Part shown: positions 11,997 to 24,800 of the stretch, in pieces
Numbering within the stretch: the first letter of the stretch is position 1
Layout of the letters: the number at the start of each line of letters is the position of its first letter
Assembly (NCBI GenBank): GCA_010279815.1
Contig: QEOQ01000688.1
Span: 1,135,789-1,199,788 of the forward strand
Length of the DNA stretch: 64,000 bases
Source: Brachionus plicatilis
Taxonomy: Eukaryota > Rotifera > Eurotatoria > Ploima > Brachionidae
Reading direction: 5' to 3'
Program-made: the position numbers and the translations under genes
Notes under the pieces: generated by a model
Seen by the model: only the letters and a program-made list of their open reading frames with translations
Told to the model about the DNA's origin: nothing
Database searches by the model: none

Positions 11997-12275
11997 GGCA
12001 TTGTGAATTTTGGGACAAAAACAAAAATTTAAAATTATTCTGCAAAAACTCTGCAAATCTGCCAAGCACTTTATTTATAGGAAAATCATTAATATTAAAT
12101 TGCGGAGACTTAGTGGAGGGCAAAAAGTTTGTATCAGCTGCTGCATTTTGCAGAACCGGATTTAGATCTAAACAAAAAAACTATCATATTTTTTTTTGTC
12201 AATTTTGAAATTTTGTTTGAAGTTCCAAAATTCGCAATTCGATGCAGAATAGCGCCTTGTCATGCTCCATTTGAA
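11997..12275. mobile_element. degenerate inverted-repeat element with GGCATTGTGAATTTTGG end
   Basis: The left end GGCATTGTGAATTTTGG is mirrored by CCAAAATTCGCAATTC near 12225. The interior carries the words CTGCAAAAACTCTGCAAATCTGC. Similar interior words and ends occur at 26181-26414 and 58731-59062, so they form a loose family. I found no matching flanking duplication, and the right boundary is uncertain. Confidence 0.5.
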
Positions 12276-12860
12276 TTTTCAACATATACAAAATATTTTA
12301 TTTTTTAATAAAAGCATTAAATCCATAGTAATTTTTTTTGTTATACTAATCTGGCTCATTATCAAAAATCATCTATATTAAGGTCCTTAAATTTCAAAAT
12401 TTAACATGCATGAAAAAATGTCAACATTCAGGTGACCAGAGATGATAGTAGTAATATACTTTTTCTTACAAATATAGCTAATAAACTAAATTTTTTAACT
12501 TTTACTTAAGACATTTATTTTTAATTCGTCAAAAGACATCACTAATAATGTGCCATTTAAATCAGATATTCTGAAAATATGATAATCGTCTTAAAAATTA
12601 TTTAATCTTTTCTCAGTATTGTTCCTTTATATGCTATTTTTTTTTTATTAAAAATTTTTTTTTTTTTGATTAATCTTTCTATTGTATTATACTATAATTT
12701 ATTTTTTTTAAAGTCCTATAATTATTCAAACGTTTCAAATCATGTCAAACATTAAATCTATTTTTTTTAATTTTTTTTTTAATCTTAATTATTTACTCTT
12801 CTTCAAATTATATCCTTCAACATTATTAACTTATTTTATATTATAGTATTTTGATCATTA

Positions 12861-12950
12861 GGCTGAAAGGAAGGACTAAGTTCCATTCCAACCTGCCTGG
12901 GTATTTCCCTAACTATATTTTTAGTAAATAATAAATAAAATAATATTGTT
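12861..12950 (+). repeat. short dispersed repeat, second GCTGAAAGGAA module
   Basis: Starts GGCTGAAAGGAAGGACTAAG and ends in AGTAAATAATAAATAAAATAA. A third, partial start (GGCTGAAAAGAAGGACTTA) follows at 12994. See the copy at 11549-11632. It is probably the 3' end of a retroposon. Confidence 0.45.
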
Positions 12951-14661
12951 TCTTTATGTAATTGTATTTTATTTTTTCCTCTTTGAATCGCTTGGCTGAA
13001 AAGAAGGACTTAGATTAATTTTGAGCAGTCTGAGCATTGTCTCAAATTATTTAATGATGAAAAAAATAACGCAGAAAACTCATTTATTTAATAACATTTT
13101 TGGAGCATATTGATTAGAAATTATGATTTTTTTATTCATAGTTTTTGAATTTAATATTTTTTTAAACTTTATTTTTTTTTTACAATTTCAAGGATAATCA
13201 ACAGGGTGGTGCCCATACCTCAAGAGGCTGATTAACATTTCATTTATTTAAATTCATTGAAAATAATTATATCAAAGATAAAAATAAATAAAAATAAAAT
13301 TATTCAATTTCAAAAAAAGTTATATTGTTTGACCATTTTTATTATAAAATTTATTATCTAATTTTATGACACAACTTTTATTCCCTCGAGTCAAGAATCT
13401 TTAATATTTTTCATCTTCTTTTGAATAGAGCTGAAATTAATGGAAAAATGGTCCACCATTTGCATCATTTGAGTTACAAAGCCATCAAAATATTATTCAA
13501 AGTTTATTCAACACAATTATCACCTGTGCATTTTTGAAGAAAATACAAACTAAAAAATCTAACAATGGCTTAAGGACAAAACGTTGTAATAGTAATTAGC
13601 TATTGTAAAGGTAATTAATAAGAAATTGAAAAATGACATTTTGATTTTTTACCCATTTTTTGTCTAATTCTCGAAAAAAATGAACAATTTGAAGAAGAAT
13701 TTAATTTCCTGGTATTTTGATGATTATGTAAGACCACTTTTAGAATAAAAAATTAGTTTGGTTAATTAAAAAATAATTTCTAATAATACGTTTTTCTGAT
13801 CGTTTTTTAATACGAATTAAGCTATTCACTTATAGAGAGTGCAAAGTTATCGCGAGTATTAAATAAAATATTGAAAAATTACTTATTAATTAGACAAGCA
13901 TGAAATTGTATGCTACCACATTCTTTAGAATTCTCATTAGTTTGTGGATTTGGTCGGCTTATAGATTTTGTTATAGCACACGCTCAAATAGGGCTCTTGG
14001 ACGCGATCATACTTTTTTCTTGACTTAAGATATTTTTTTCGATTGATCAGATAAAATTTGAATTGATTTGGTCCAAAAATTGATGTATGATCATGTCGCT
14101 AATATTTACTTAGAGAAATAGTGTTACATTTTAAGATAAGGTCATGTGCTTTATTAAGTCAATTGTGTTTGGCACGCTTGTTTTTTTTTGGTTTTTTTTG
14201 ATCAATTTTCAAGGATAAACTACTGTAGGATTGAATGAATAAAATATCGTTTGAACGTAAATATTTACCTTGAATTTAAATTTATTTCCCTAAAAAGATA
14301 GATCAATTTTCACGAAAGCTCAATGATTTATTCAATGTTTCAAACATTTTGATCAAGGCGTGGTTCGCTTGAAATTTTAGTACAGTATTTTAATTTTAGC
14401 AGTGACCAAAGTGTTGAGTTTCTATGAGTCTGATACGCTCAAGATTTAATTTAAAAAAATAATTTTTATTTTTATTCAATTTTAATTCAAAAATTTATAT
14501 TTAATCTCAATAATAATAAGTTTTCTTTTACTATTCATTTGTTCAATTGGTAATTCTTTTTTCAATGATAGTTAAATTCAACTCAAACTTTTTAATAATT
14601 TTTTTCAAGATTGTACTAAGTGACTGATAGGGAGGAAAGAATGCATGAAAAACAAAATCAA

Positions 14662-14966
14662 GGTTTAATGAAATTCACTGCAAAACGATAAAAAATTCAA
14701 AAATTTTTTTCCAAAAGATAAAAATTACTTTTTTAAATGTAGCATGGTGCAACATCCAATGTTGTATCAACTTTAAAATCTGCTAAACTCTGCAAATTAA
14801 ATTCTAGCAAAGAGCATTTTACAGAGATTTTGCAAATCACTAGCAGACTTTGACAGTTGATGCAACATTGGATGTTGCACCATGTTACATTTAAAAAAGT
14901 TATTTTAAAATTTTGGAAAAAAAAATTTTTGAATTTTGTTCTTTTGTAATAAACTTCATAAAACCC
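14662..14966. mobile_element. 305-bp miniature inverted-repeat element, GG/CC ends, 8-bp TSD
   Basis: A long palindrome. The inner arms share ATGGTGCAACATCCAATGTTG and its complement, and the outer ends are GGTTTAATGAA and TTCATAAAACCC. It is flanked by a perfect 8-bp direct repeat AAAATCAA (14654-14661 and 14967-14974). The centre contains the same CTCTGCAAA-type words as the 12.0, 26.2 and 58.7 kb elements. It is non-coding and non-autonomous. Confidence 0.83.
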
Positions 14967-15546
14967 AAAATCAACGTTTGAATATCAAGAATAATTCAAT
15001 CACATATTTCGGGCATTTTAATCTTTAATATTTAAATTAATTATTTTTTAATCAAATTTGAATTTTCTATTTTTTATTTGGTCAATGTAAATTTTAGTTT
15101 CCAGCAGTTTGCATTACATCTTAGTCTTAATATTCAGCCTTGAAAAGAAACAATAATTTCGGTGATGCAATTTACCGACTATGTATTTTTCATGAGAAAT
15201 TTGGACCTAACTAGTGAGAAACTGAATTGAACAAATTATTTTTTCAAATCGGTTATTTAACAAAATTTTAGATTTAAAACCAATGTTTTATTTTTTCCAC
15301 TTTTATGCTCAATTTGGAACATTTTAAATATTGTAATAATCTTGTGCAAAAACAATTTTCAAAAAATTAAGTCACCATCAAAAATTCAATCATGTGACTG
15401 GAAGAAAAGACTGAGTGTCCATTCGAAATGGTCAAGACTCAGCCTAGACTAAATTTTAAATAAAAAATTAAATTAAAAGTTTTTTTTTAAAAGTTTCAAA
15501 ATGATATTTAAAAAAGAAAGAAAAAAGTTTTCCAAAATGGTCATTT

Positions 15547-16050
15547 CTAAAACTTTATATTATAAATAAATATAGTATTTTTCTTTTTTTTTTTTGCTTT
15601 ACTTGTTAGACTCCCATTTTCTCTAATTTTTGCATTGTCATGATTATTCTGAGTTCTTGTAAAGGTTTTTGTGACACTTTTGTTTTCTTGGTCCGTAGCA
15701 GGATCTATCTCTCTTGCAAGACTGCTCTGCATATTTTGGTTAATTCTATTAAATTGTTGTTGCATCAGAATCCATTGATGATACTGATTTAGTGTTTGCT
15801 GATAGCTGATGTTATTTTGGGTTTGCTTATTCCAACCAAATGCATTAAGGATTTTGGATGAAATATTTGACGGAGCTAATGTCTCAATTATAGATTTTAA
15901 GGTAATTGTGCTCATATCTAGCTCTCTGTTAATGTCATATTCTTGTTGCCTAGTTTTTTTACCATTATCCCCGAGCTTGAACTCTGGGTATTTTTCTTAA
16001 ATGAAGTTCTCCTAGATCGCCATGTGACCTTCCGCAAGGGTTCATTGTCC
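15547..16050 (-). pseudogene. frameshifted ORF of unknown family
   Basis: The 3' part (15547-15915, 122 aa from its first Met) reads open and protein-like: STITLKSIIETLAPSNISS, then a Gln/Asn-rich segment with repeated NQ, and a poly-Lys end. The same frame is open upstream for about 28 codons to a stop near 16000. Reading on through a run of five A's with a one-base shift gives another open segment (about MMRNRTMNPCGRSHGDLGEL, to about 16050). This suggests a single-base frameshift in a homopolymer, or a tiny intron. I recognise no family. A LINE-like tail lies next to it at 16150-16312 on the other strand, so it may derive from a mobile element. Confidence 0.4.
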
Positions 16051-16149
16051 GGTTCCGCATCATTTTAAGAATCAAATTACCTAGTCATGCCATTAATTTT
16101 ATTTCATAATTTATTTCATCAAATATTATATTTCAATAATATAAAAAAC

Positions 16150-16312
16150 GTTCCTTTTTTTAAACTTCATTTTTAGGTAATGATTTTTTCATTTAAAAAA
16201 AAAAAAAACACAAAAACACAGAAAAAAATTTTATTTTTATTTTTTATCTCTTTTTTATTTTTTTTACTTCTCCTTAAAGGAGGTTAATTCAATTCAATAA
16301 ATAAATAAATAA
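16150..16312 (+). repeat. LINE-like 3' tail, hairpin plus AATAAATAAATAA
   Basis: Ends with CTTCTCCTTAAAGGAGG (stem CTCCT/AGGAG) followed by TTAATTCAATTCAATAAATAAATAA. A second copy at about 23500-23634 matches over roughly 130 bp, including GTTCCTTTTTT and TTTTTAGGTAAT. A related tail on the minus strand is at 17738-17775 (hairpin CGCCAATTCTGGCG). The matching 3' ends with different upstream DNA suggest 5'-truncated non-LTR retrotransposons. Confidence 0.6.
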
Positions 16313-17737
16313 TTAATATTGAAGTTAAACCAGCTTTAGGAATTAACTAAAGCGTTATCATAAATTCAATATTTTTTTTCCTTAAAAAAAATTTCTTGAT
16401 TAAATTCTTTAATCAAATTTAGTTAATTTTAAAAAAATTTAATAAAAAAATGAATTGCTGTAAAATAATTCAACTAAAAGCATTTTTTTTTTGTTTATAT
16501 TTTTTCATCTTTAAGAAAAATTTTAACCAAAGTCAATTATTTCATTGATTGAATTTATTTTCGAGTTATTTCACTTTTCACAAAATTTTGATCAATCTAG
16601 TTAATTTGATTAAATTAGGCTACGATCTTTTAATATATTAATTTGTCAGACCGTAATAAACATAAACAAAATTGTTTATTTTGTATTCGTTTCCATCATT
16701 TGTGATAGAGAATATTTAAATCTATAAATTTTAAGTTAAAAGGTGAAAAATAGTTTATTTCGAGACAAAATTGTTTATTTATAGCACGGACAATTGAGTT
16801 TATTGTTGAATATCTGACCAAGCATGGAAAGTAGGAAAAAGGAATGAGAAGCGCTTTTTTCATAGCTGATTTAACATTTAAGCTTGATAGATCAGTGAGT
16901 CTTTGATGTAGCAAATTTGGCTAATAATTATAAATCGATTTAATAGGTCATTAGAATAGACTGGAATTTCGGCCTAAGATAAATCAGCTCTATTCAAATT
17001 TTAGTTTAATTGTAAGATTTAGATATGATAATAGAGAGAGAAAAAGATTGGAATTTCTCTTGTTTATCTCGCATTACTTTACATTTAATCGATAATCAAT
17101 AAGTAAATTTGAACAAATTATAAATACAATGACTCGATTTTTTCCGATGATTTTAAAAATATTTTATTAAATATTCTATTGGTGTTTAGTTTATGGCTTA
17201 GCCGTTAATTTAAAAAGTAAATATTTTCACCTTTTTTTTTTTTAAATCTCATGGAAAATTTTAGATTTGTGCTTGCCCTAATGAATCTGTTATCTTTTGG
17301 ACTGCCTACTGTTCGCTATTAGTTTCTCTCGTCCCACTGGAGCATGATCTTTTTTCTAATTGCTAAAGACCAGCTTGAATCTAGTTCCTTATTAATGTCA
17401 TGTGATCGACGTTCATATCAGCCTTGATTTATTCACTTATTAAAATAACAAATTTTCTAATTAAGAAACATGGCGCACTTCGAACCAACTCGACGCTATT
17501 ATAGATTTATTATTTTAGCAACATTTTTTTAAAGCTTTTTCCAAATAATTACTGTTTACAAATAAATATTCAGTAATCAATTCCAGATTTTCATCAATAT
17601 TATTTTTCTTTGTCTACAGTCAAGTATGTGTTCTATTTTTTATTTCTAGATTAAGAAAAGCAAGTGCAACTAAATTTCTAATTTATTTATCTACATTTTC
17701 GTAATTTTTTAATGTAGAATTGTCAAACTTTAATTCA

Positions 17738-17775
17738 ATATTTATTTATTTATTCAATTAACGCCAATTCTGGCG
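17738..17775 (-). repeat. LINE-like 3' tail, minus orientation
   Basis: Read on the minus strand: hairpin CGCCAGAATTGGCG followed by TTAATTGAATAAATAAATAAATA. The order is the same as in the plus-strand tails at 16150-16312 and 23500-23634, but the hairpin sequence differs, so it is probably a related subfamily. Confidence 0.5.
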
Positions 17776-18892
17776 ATGTAATTTAAATTGTAAAAAAAAA
17801 AATTATAAAATTAAATGTATAAAATCTTTTGTTACTTTGTTTTCGCACAAGCGAATTTCTTCATTTTTTTTTAATTCAATAACTTGAAGGTTAGAACGGA
17901 GACTTGTGTCATTGGGATGATCTATGGGGTATTATCCTCAATTGTATATTAAATAAATAAAATAAACATGTGTAATTTTGTATATTTTTGAAAAAAAAAT
18001 TTTATTTAAAAAAATGAAAAATTATATAAAATAAAATAGAGTGGAAACATTTTGTTTATTCTTGCTTTACAAGTAAGCCCTATTAGGCTGTTCTGAATAA
18101 ATTGTTCTTAAAGGGTTTATTCAGGCGATAAAATGTTTACATTTACAAATACTGTTTGTTTATACAGCAGATGATTTTATTTTTAATGTCAGTTCAAGCG
18201 TTTATTATTAAATTAGTTGAGATTTCATAAGGTCGTGCTAACTGAAAATTAAGACATTTTTCATTTAACAACATGCATGGAACTATGATAATAAAAAAAA
18301 AAAAATTTTAACAATCATTTTCTCAATATGTTAGCTTTTCATTCTCATTCAAGTTAATGCGATGGTTTTCTGTCTAGCACTAATCCTAGAAAAGCTTCAA
18401 AATTAATTTTTGATTTTTTTTATAAATACATTTATTTGCAACAAAAATAAAAAGTATCCAAAATTATGTACTTATTTTTAGTTTTTGTTTGACAAAAAGT
18501 CGGAAATCGCTTAGGTTGTTTGTTTTGTGAAATTAAAACAAAAATTTGTACACAAAATTTTACCTTCATTCAACAAAGTTTAAAATGAATTCAATATTAT
18601 ATGTTTGTTTGTCTCAAGGTTCCGTAATCTAAAATTTAGTTTGATCATTCATAGATCAAACAAAAGTAACCTTTCTTTAAATTTTGTTTTCAATTTAAAA
18701 AAAATTTACATCAGATTCGACTTTTAATAGAAATGAGTTTTTTTAATAATTCATGAAAATTAAATTTTTGTTTGTTTTTAAAGAAAATTTGAAAAATTCT
18801 AAAACTTGTCCGTACAAGCTATTCAATATATGGATTTTTTCTGCCATAAAAATCAACTTAAAGAAGCGTAAGAACTGTTTGAGGCTCTGATC

Positions 18893-19070
18893 CAGAGTTT
18901 TTTAAAAGTCACAAGTCTCAAGTCCAAGTTCGGGACTTTTTTTTTAATTTTTAATCAAAAGTCCAAGTGCAGGCTATAAAATTTTGAATAATGAATACAT
19001 GAAGCCTAATCTAGCAAATTTAAAAAAAAATTCTGGACTTGGACTTTTTTTTGGGACTTTTAAACAAAAC
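18893..19070. mobile_element. 178-bp hAT-type MITE with perfect 8-bp TSD
   Basis: Left end CAGAGTTTTTTAAAAGTC and right end GACTTTTAAACAAAACTG are terminal inverted repeats starting with CAG. The flanks 18885-18892 and 19071-19078 are both CTCTGATC. CAG termini with an 8-bp duplication fit the hAT superfamily. The interior carries AGTCCAAGT words in both orientations. The termini resemble those of the hAT remnant at 37358-37654 (CAGACTTG...TTAAGTC). Confidence 0.87.
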
Positions 19071-20560
19071 TGCTCTGATCCTAAATAATTACTCGAAAAA
19101 ATTAAAAATTTTATTTTGAGTCATTTAGGAAAAATTAATTTAAAATTCAGTATATAAGATTAATTCAATGCAATTGTCTCTGTGCCAGCTCGCTCCTCCG
19201 CTCAAAAAGGTACCAAAAAAGGAGATAGCGTATCTTGTTATTTTTATTATTATTATTTATTTCAGTAAACACCGCATAGACCATGAAAAATAAAAAAAAA
19301 TTTAAAAAAAATATAAAAAAGACAAAAAGGAGTGAACAATAAAAATTTAATTAAAAAAAATCGTATTTAGTATTTTATAAAATTTTATTTTTTTTAGATA
19401 TGTAAAAATTGTCTTTATTATTATTTATTAAGATTTAATCTTATTTTTTAGGGTATTTTTATTAAAATTTCTACAAAAATATCCCTTGTGATCTTCCAAC
19501 CCGTTAAAGATTTATATAAATGGCACAGACCTAATATCGACTGTTTTTTTTAATAAATAGTTTCACTTAAAGCATTTAATAAATTTAAATTTAGAAAATT
19601 TCTTAAAATTTGTTTGATAAAACAAATAGATTTAACATCAGATTATATTCAAATAAAAAGAATACAGATAAGTATATATGAATCAACAAATTTAATTATT
19701 AAAGGATAATTATAATTTGAACAATTTTAATCATTTAGTCCGAATTCCGTAGCTACTCCAGCTTTAATTTAAAGTTGAGCGAAAGCATTTGTAAAAGTTT
19801 TTTTTTAATTTTCTAAAAATAATGGTAGCATTTGTTTTGTCTTATAAATAAATATTTTTGCTATTTGTTATCTCAATTAGTACCTTTTGGTCAACCATGA
19901 TATATATTGAAAAAAACAAATTTAAAATTAATTTGAATAAATAGAGCAAAGTAGTAGATCAAATTATAATTTAACGTTATATATTGAGAAAAACAAAGTT
20001 GATTATTTAATTTCTAAATAATCGATTTTCTATTCAAAAATTAAGCATTTTTAGAATAAAGCTCCAAGCAAGCCAGTTTATTCAATTTTTATATATAAAA
20101 AGTGAAAAATTAATAAAAAATAAATATTTAATTATAAATCTAGATTTATTGAAGATATTTTTTTAAATGAGTAAAAAAAAATAAGCAACCCTAAATGATT
20201 AATTCCTCAAAATGCAAGATTCATTTAAAATTTCATGTTAGAAAAACACAAAGTTTATCAAGTAGCGAAACAATTTAAAAAATTTTCATTCGTAAATTGT
20301 AATCCATAATTTTAGTACAAACAACAATTAAATTAAATTGTTATCATGAACACACAATTCAAAGAGGAAGGATTTGATTTTTATTAAGCCCAGTGTGTTA
20401 AGTAATTAAGTTTCATGCAATCTTAACAAACAACACATTTGTTGTTTTTGATCCAAGATTATTGCTAATTTTGTAATCTTTTATGTTGAATGAATATTTG
20501 CGGATGATTAAGTAAAATCCTAGGGATTTGACACAATTTCAAGTCTCAAAGAGTATTCGA

Positions 20561-21861
20561 CTCTCTAGGATTAGTTGTTCGACAGCGGCCTCTTTTTTCT
20601 TCCCAGTTCTTTTTTTCTCACTTATCGACGATCACTCATCGCTGCCAACACACACACACACAACCATTCTTCCAGCATCCTGTTCTTTCATTTAATTAAA
20701 AAAATATTTCTCCTACCCACAATCTGACCGGCTCACTAATAACTCTCTTCTATTATTACCAGACTCATCGGAATTTAATTTCTTAGTAGATTGCTTCAAT
20801 CAATATATTCAAGATAAAGTTGTTTTGTAAAACGAAACTAAAACGGAATTTAACAATTTTGAATAAAATTTTGATTGCTTTTTTATGCGTTCCATTCAAA
20901 GCTCTTATTTCAAGAGCTCTAAAACTTTTGGCCCTAATTTCGAATCAAAGCTTGTTCATTTTTTCTTTTAAATTTCAATAGCATCAATTGATCAGCTGCA
21001 ACTTTTCTTCTTCTTTGACTTCAGTGCAACTTCTCAAACTAGATAAGAGTAGAACCATTGATTTTTGACTCGGATTGCTCACGGCAACGCTTTTAACTAT
21101 TCAAGAGCCATATCATAGAGAAAATAACTCGCGGCTCCAATTACCGCCCAAATTTCTGAGGCAGATTTAAGTTTATCAATCGATGCCAATTGATCGTGAA
21201 TTAGCCTCGCTAGTTTTTCTTCTCTACGAGCAAATTATTCAGCAGCGATAAAGTCAATTACGTCACATTAAAAATATGCAGCTTGGAGCAATATTTTAAT
21301 TAAGTATAAAGCCTCAGTGAGTTTTGTTATATAATGCATATAAGAAAGAAAAAAAATAAAAGCCCCTAATTGTATTTTTATAAAGTCTTAGCGGTGATTT
21401 TGTTCCTAAGAATAGGAATGCTTATCGAATTCAAATTTTCAATAAATATCCTGTGAATTTTAATTTTGCAATTAATTGAGCCCGCCTCGAATTATTGTAG
21501 ATGAGGGAAGAATTGACCATCAATTAAATAGAGGGTCAATTTTATTCCTATTTTAGGTTAAAATCATTTATCTCGAATCTAATCAATCATCGATTAAACT
21601 TACCTCAATCGAGAACACTCTAACTGAATTCAAAACACTTGTACGATCGAATCAGGCGGGGCTAGCTAAATGTATATTTGTAGTTGTTGTTGTTGTTGAA
21701 ATGTGTCGATTTAAAATACCGCTATTTTAGTTCGAACTAAATATTGATTTAATTAAAAAGAGAATAATTTTTTTTTTATTTTTTTTTTCATTTTTTTTAG
21801 ACATCAGCAGCATCAATTTACAATGCCTTAATTTTCTGCCAAAATTAACACAGGCCACACA
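20561..21861 (+). promoter_or_regulatory. putative upstream/5'UTR region of the ephrin gene
   Basis: Less AT-rich than the neighbouring DNA, with a CA microsatellite (about 20647-20662) and a GTT repeat (about 21682-21699). I see no ORF. The change in composition just upstream of the ephrin start suggests promoter and 5'UTR sequence. I cannot place a transcription start site. Confidence 0.4.
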
Positions 21862-24800
21862 ATGACTTTCAAATCTAGCTGTCACCGATCAGTCGGTTAT
21901 CATGTTCACTTTGTAATATTTCGTCATGTCAAAACGAGTCCGTTTTTTATACTCTCGTTGCTTTTTCTGTTCAATAATGTGCAATGTTTGTCCAACAGAC
22001 CCATCGATCCGATTGTATGGAGCGCCAAAAACAAAATGTAAGTCCACTTAATTAGCTATTTTTTATTTGGCCTAGCAAACATAATTATTTAATTGCTCAA
22101 TCATCAAGATACAAAAATCTGTCTAAGTTAGAAAATTTATCAACATTTGGCCTACTGACAACCAAGGCGTATTAATGCCCTCTAATAGAAAAGATGTTGC
22201 CATCACTTTGTTATCCCAAAAAATTTTTTAAATTGCCTTTTTTATCATCAAATTTTCATGTTACTAAATTTTGAATTTTTTTTTTAAATTAGCCTTTTTT
22301 TAAAACATATGATAAATTTTTAACTATAGAATTTGAACGAAGGCATAAGCCGAGGATCCCCCAAATTACATTTAAAAAAAAAAAGGATAAATGAAGTTCT
22401 TTTTAGATTGGAAAATGCGTTTCCGAAAAAAGTGAAGAAAACACCTACTTTCTGCACTTTTTGGAAGTACAATCAGATGGTATTAAAATTTTAAAACTTA
22501 GACGAATTTTTGCTTAAAAGTAAAAAATAAATATAATTAATTGACTAAAAAATCTAATCTTCAAAGTTATGCGAATCTCTAAACCAGGGCTACAGCTCGG
22601 ACCCTGTTTAAGATGGCGAATACTTTTTTTAGTACCGCTAATTTAATAAAAAATCATCTAAAATAATAAAAATACGTCTAAATAAATAGCACCCCCCTCT
22701 AAATTAATAAAATTATAATTATTAATATTAAGTATAAAAGTTAAAAATGGTTACAGATATTAAGATTCTATTAAAAACTTAAAAAAAGTAAATTAGCTTT
22801 TCAAAAAATTTTTAAAAAATCAAAAAAAAAAAACTGGACCATGGTAATCAAAATGTGGAAAATAAATTGTGCTCAAATTGCAACTTGCCAATGGATAAAA
22901 GAAGATATTTTTTTTGTTCTAAATGCAAAAAAATTATGTTTTTTTTTAAATTTTATTAGCTTAGATATTTTATTTTTATAAAAGACGTGGTTTTTATTAA
23001 ATTAGATATATTTTTATTAGAATAGATTATTTTTATTAAATTAGCGGATTCTCATATATAAATCATTAAAACAAAATTCGATCTTTATTTTTCAAATAAG
23101 TATATATAATAATGTCTTTTTAAATATTTCAGAAAGCACCATCCTTTTTTTTTTAAATCAATAATAGCCAAATTTAGTCGGTAAGCTGCTTGTAGATCGA
23201 GCACTCTCTTTTTTCGGCAAATTCAAAAATTTTTTTTTTAAAAAGATTTTTTTCTGTTTGAGAAAAAAAGGTGAAACAATTTTATTAATTAATTTGTATG
23301 AAAGAAAAGGAAACGGTTAAAAATAAAAGTAGTTGAAAAAAATTTTTTTTTTATTAGTAAAAAAAAAAATTTTTTGCTATTAAAAATCTTTTTATCAATC
23401 TATTTTAAATTAAGAATTTATAACTTGTTCATGAATTCATGAATTTTGGTCCCAATTATCTTGTTTTCTAACTTTCATGCCTTTTTCTATTTTTGAACTA
23501 ATGTTCCTTTTTTATTTTTATAATTTTATTTTTAGGTAATAATTTTTCATTTTTTAAAAAAAAACACAAAAAATTTTATTTTTATTTTTTTACTTCTCCT
23601 AAAAGGAGGTTAATTCAATTCAATAAATAAATAACTTGTCCGAATGTTGGACTATAGAAGAGATATGAATTTTTTCAAAGATTTATAGTTTAATGGAGTT
23701 TTCAAATAAATAAAAATTAAATAATGACTCAATTTTGTATTTCATTTTAATTTTGAAAATAGTTTATTTTTTAATACTCAATAATTAAAGTGTCCACCAA
23801 AAATGGTTTAAATGAAGTTTAAGGTCAATACAACTGACTCTGGTATAAGACAAAATTATTTAAAAAAAAAAAGTTATTTGGTGAAATTCAGACACAACAA
23901 AATGGTACTAAAATCAAATCGGGAGTATTTTTTGTTGACAGAAGAAAAGTTATTTGATTTTTTGTTTTTTTGTTAGCGATTTTCATGACAGGCCAACTGT
24001 GTTACTAGGGCTCGTTGAGAGTTCCAGGCGACAAAAACTATCATAAAATTAAAGGTCAATAACAGTCTTTAGATAAGCAAATATGACATTAGCTAAATAA
24101 ATTTTAATTGAAGCCGGAATTGAGTTGGCCAAATAAAAATAAATATTTTTAAAATAAATATTTGCGTTTAGTTTAAAAAGCTGTTTTTTCTTCTCAAATA
24201 AGGTTCGACTCAAGATCAACACCAACGGACAAATCTGTCAAAAATGATCACTTAATCCATGTACGAATCGGTGAATTTTTAAACATCATTTGCCCCAAGT
24301 ATTCGGCAAATAGTTTGGACAACGACAAGGCCGAATATCATGTCCTATATCAAGTAAGCATCAATCACATGGAAACAAAAAACCAAAATTAATTATCACA
24401 ATTTTAGGTGTCGAAAAAAGAGTACAATGAGTGCAAAATTGACAATATTCAACAACGAGTTCCAGTGCTAAAATGTGACAGACCTTACGAAAATGTTAAG
24501 TACACACTTTACATTTCAAAATTTTCGCCCGTTCCAGACGCCATCGAATTCACACCGGGTTCTAAATACTATTTCATATCGACATCGGATGGAACTTTCA
24601 ACGGCCTTCACAACTCCCAAGGCGGCACTTGTAAGACACACAACATGAAAATTACAGTAAAAGTGCTGGACCCCAAAAATTACATCACAACCAAAAAATC
24701 TCAAATATACAATTTCAGAAAATCGACAAACATTGTTCAAGTTACTTCGTCCAAAATGTACCAAATCGATTCTAACACTCGCAATCTAGATCCACTAAGC

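Larger units (their letters stand above)
16320..20560. other. AT-rich gene-free region
   Basis: No supported gene. It contains the two short repeats listed here (17738-17775 and 18893-19070). A slightly GC-richer stretch at 17260-17480 has no long ORF. A 72-aa minus ORF at 16696-16914 is within the range expected by chance. Confidence 0.5.

Noticed and set aside
16270..16282. AAGGAGG resembling a bacterial ribosome-binding site (also at 23603)
   Set aside because: It is half of a conserved hairpin in a LINE-like tail in a eukaryotic genome, and no ORF follows.
16696..16914. 72-aa minus ORF
   Set aside because: No recognisable domain, no neighbouring exon with matching phase; length within chance expectation.
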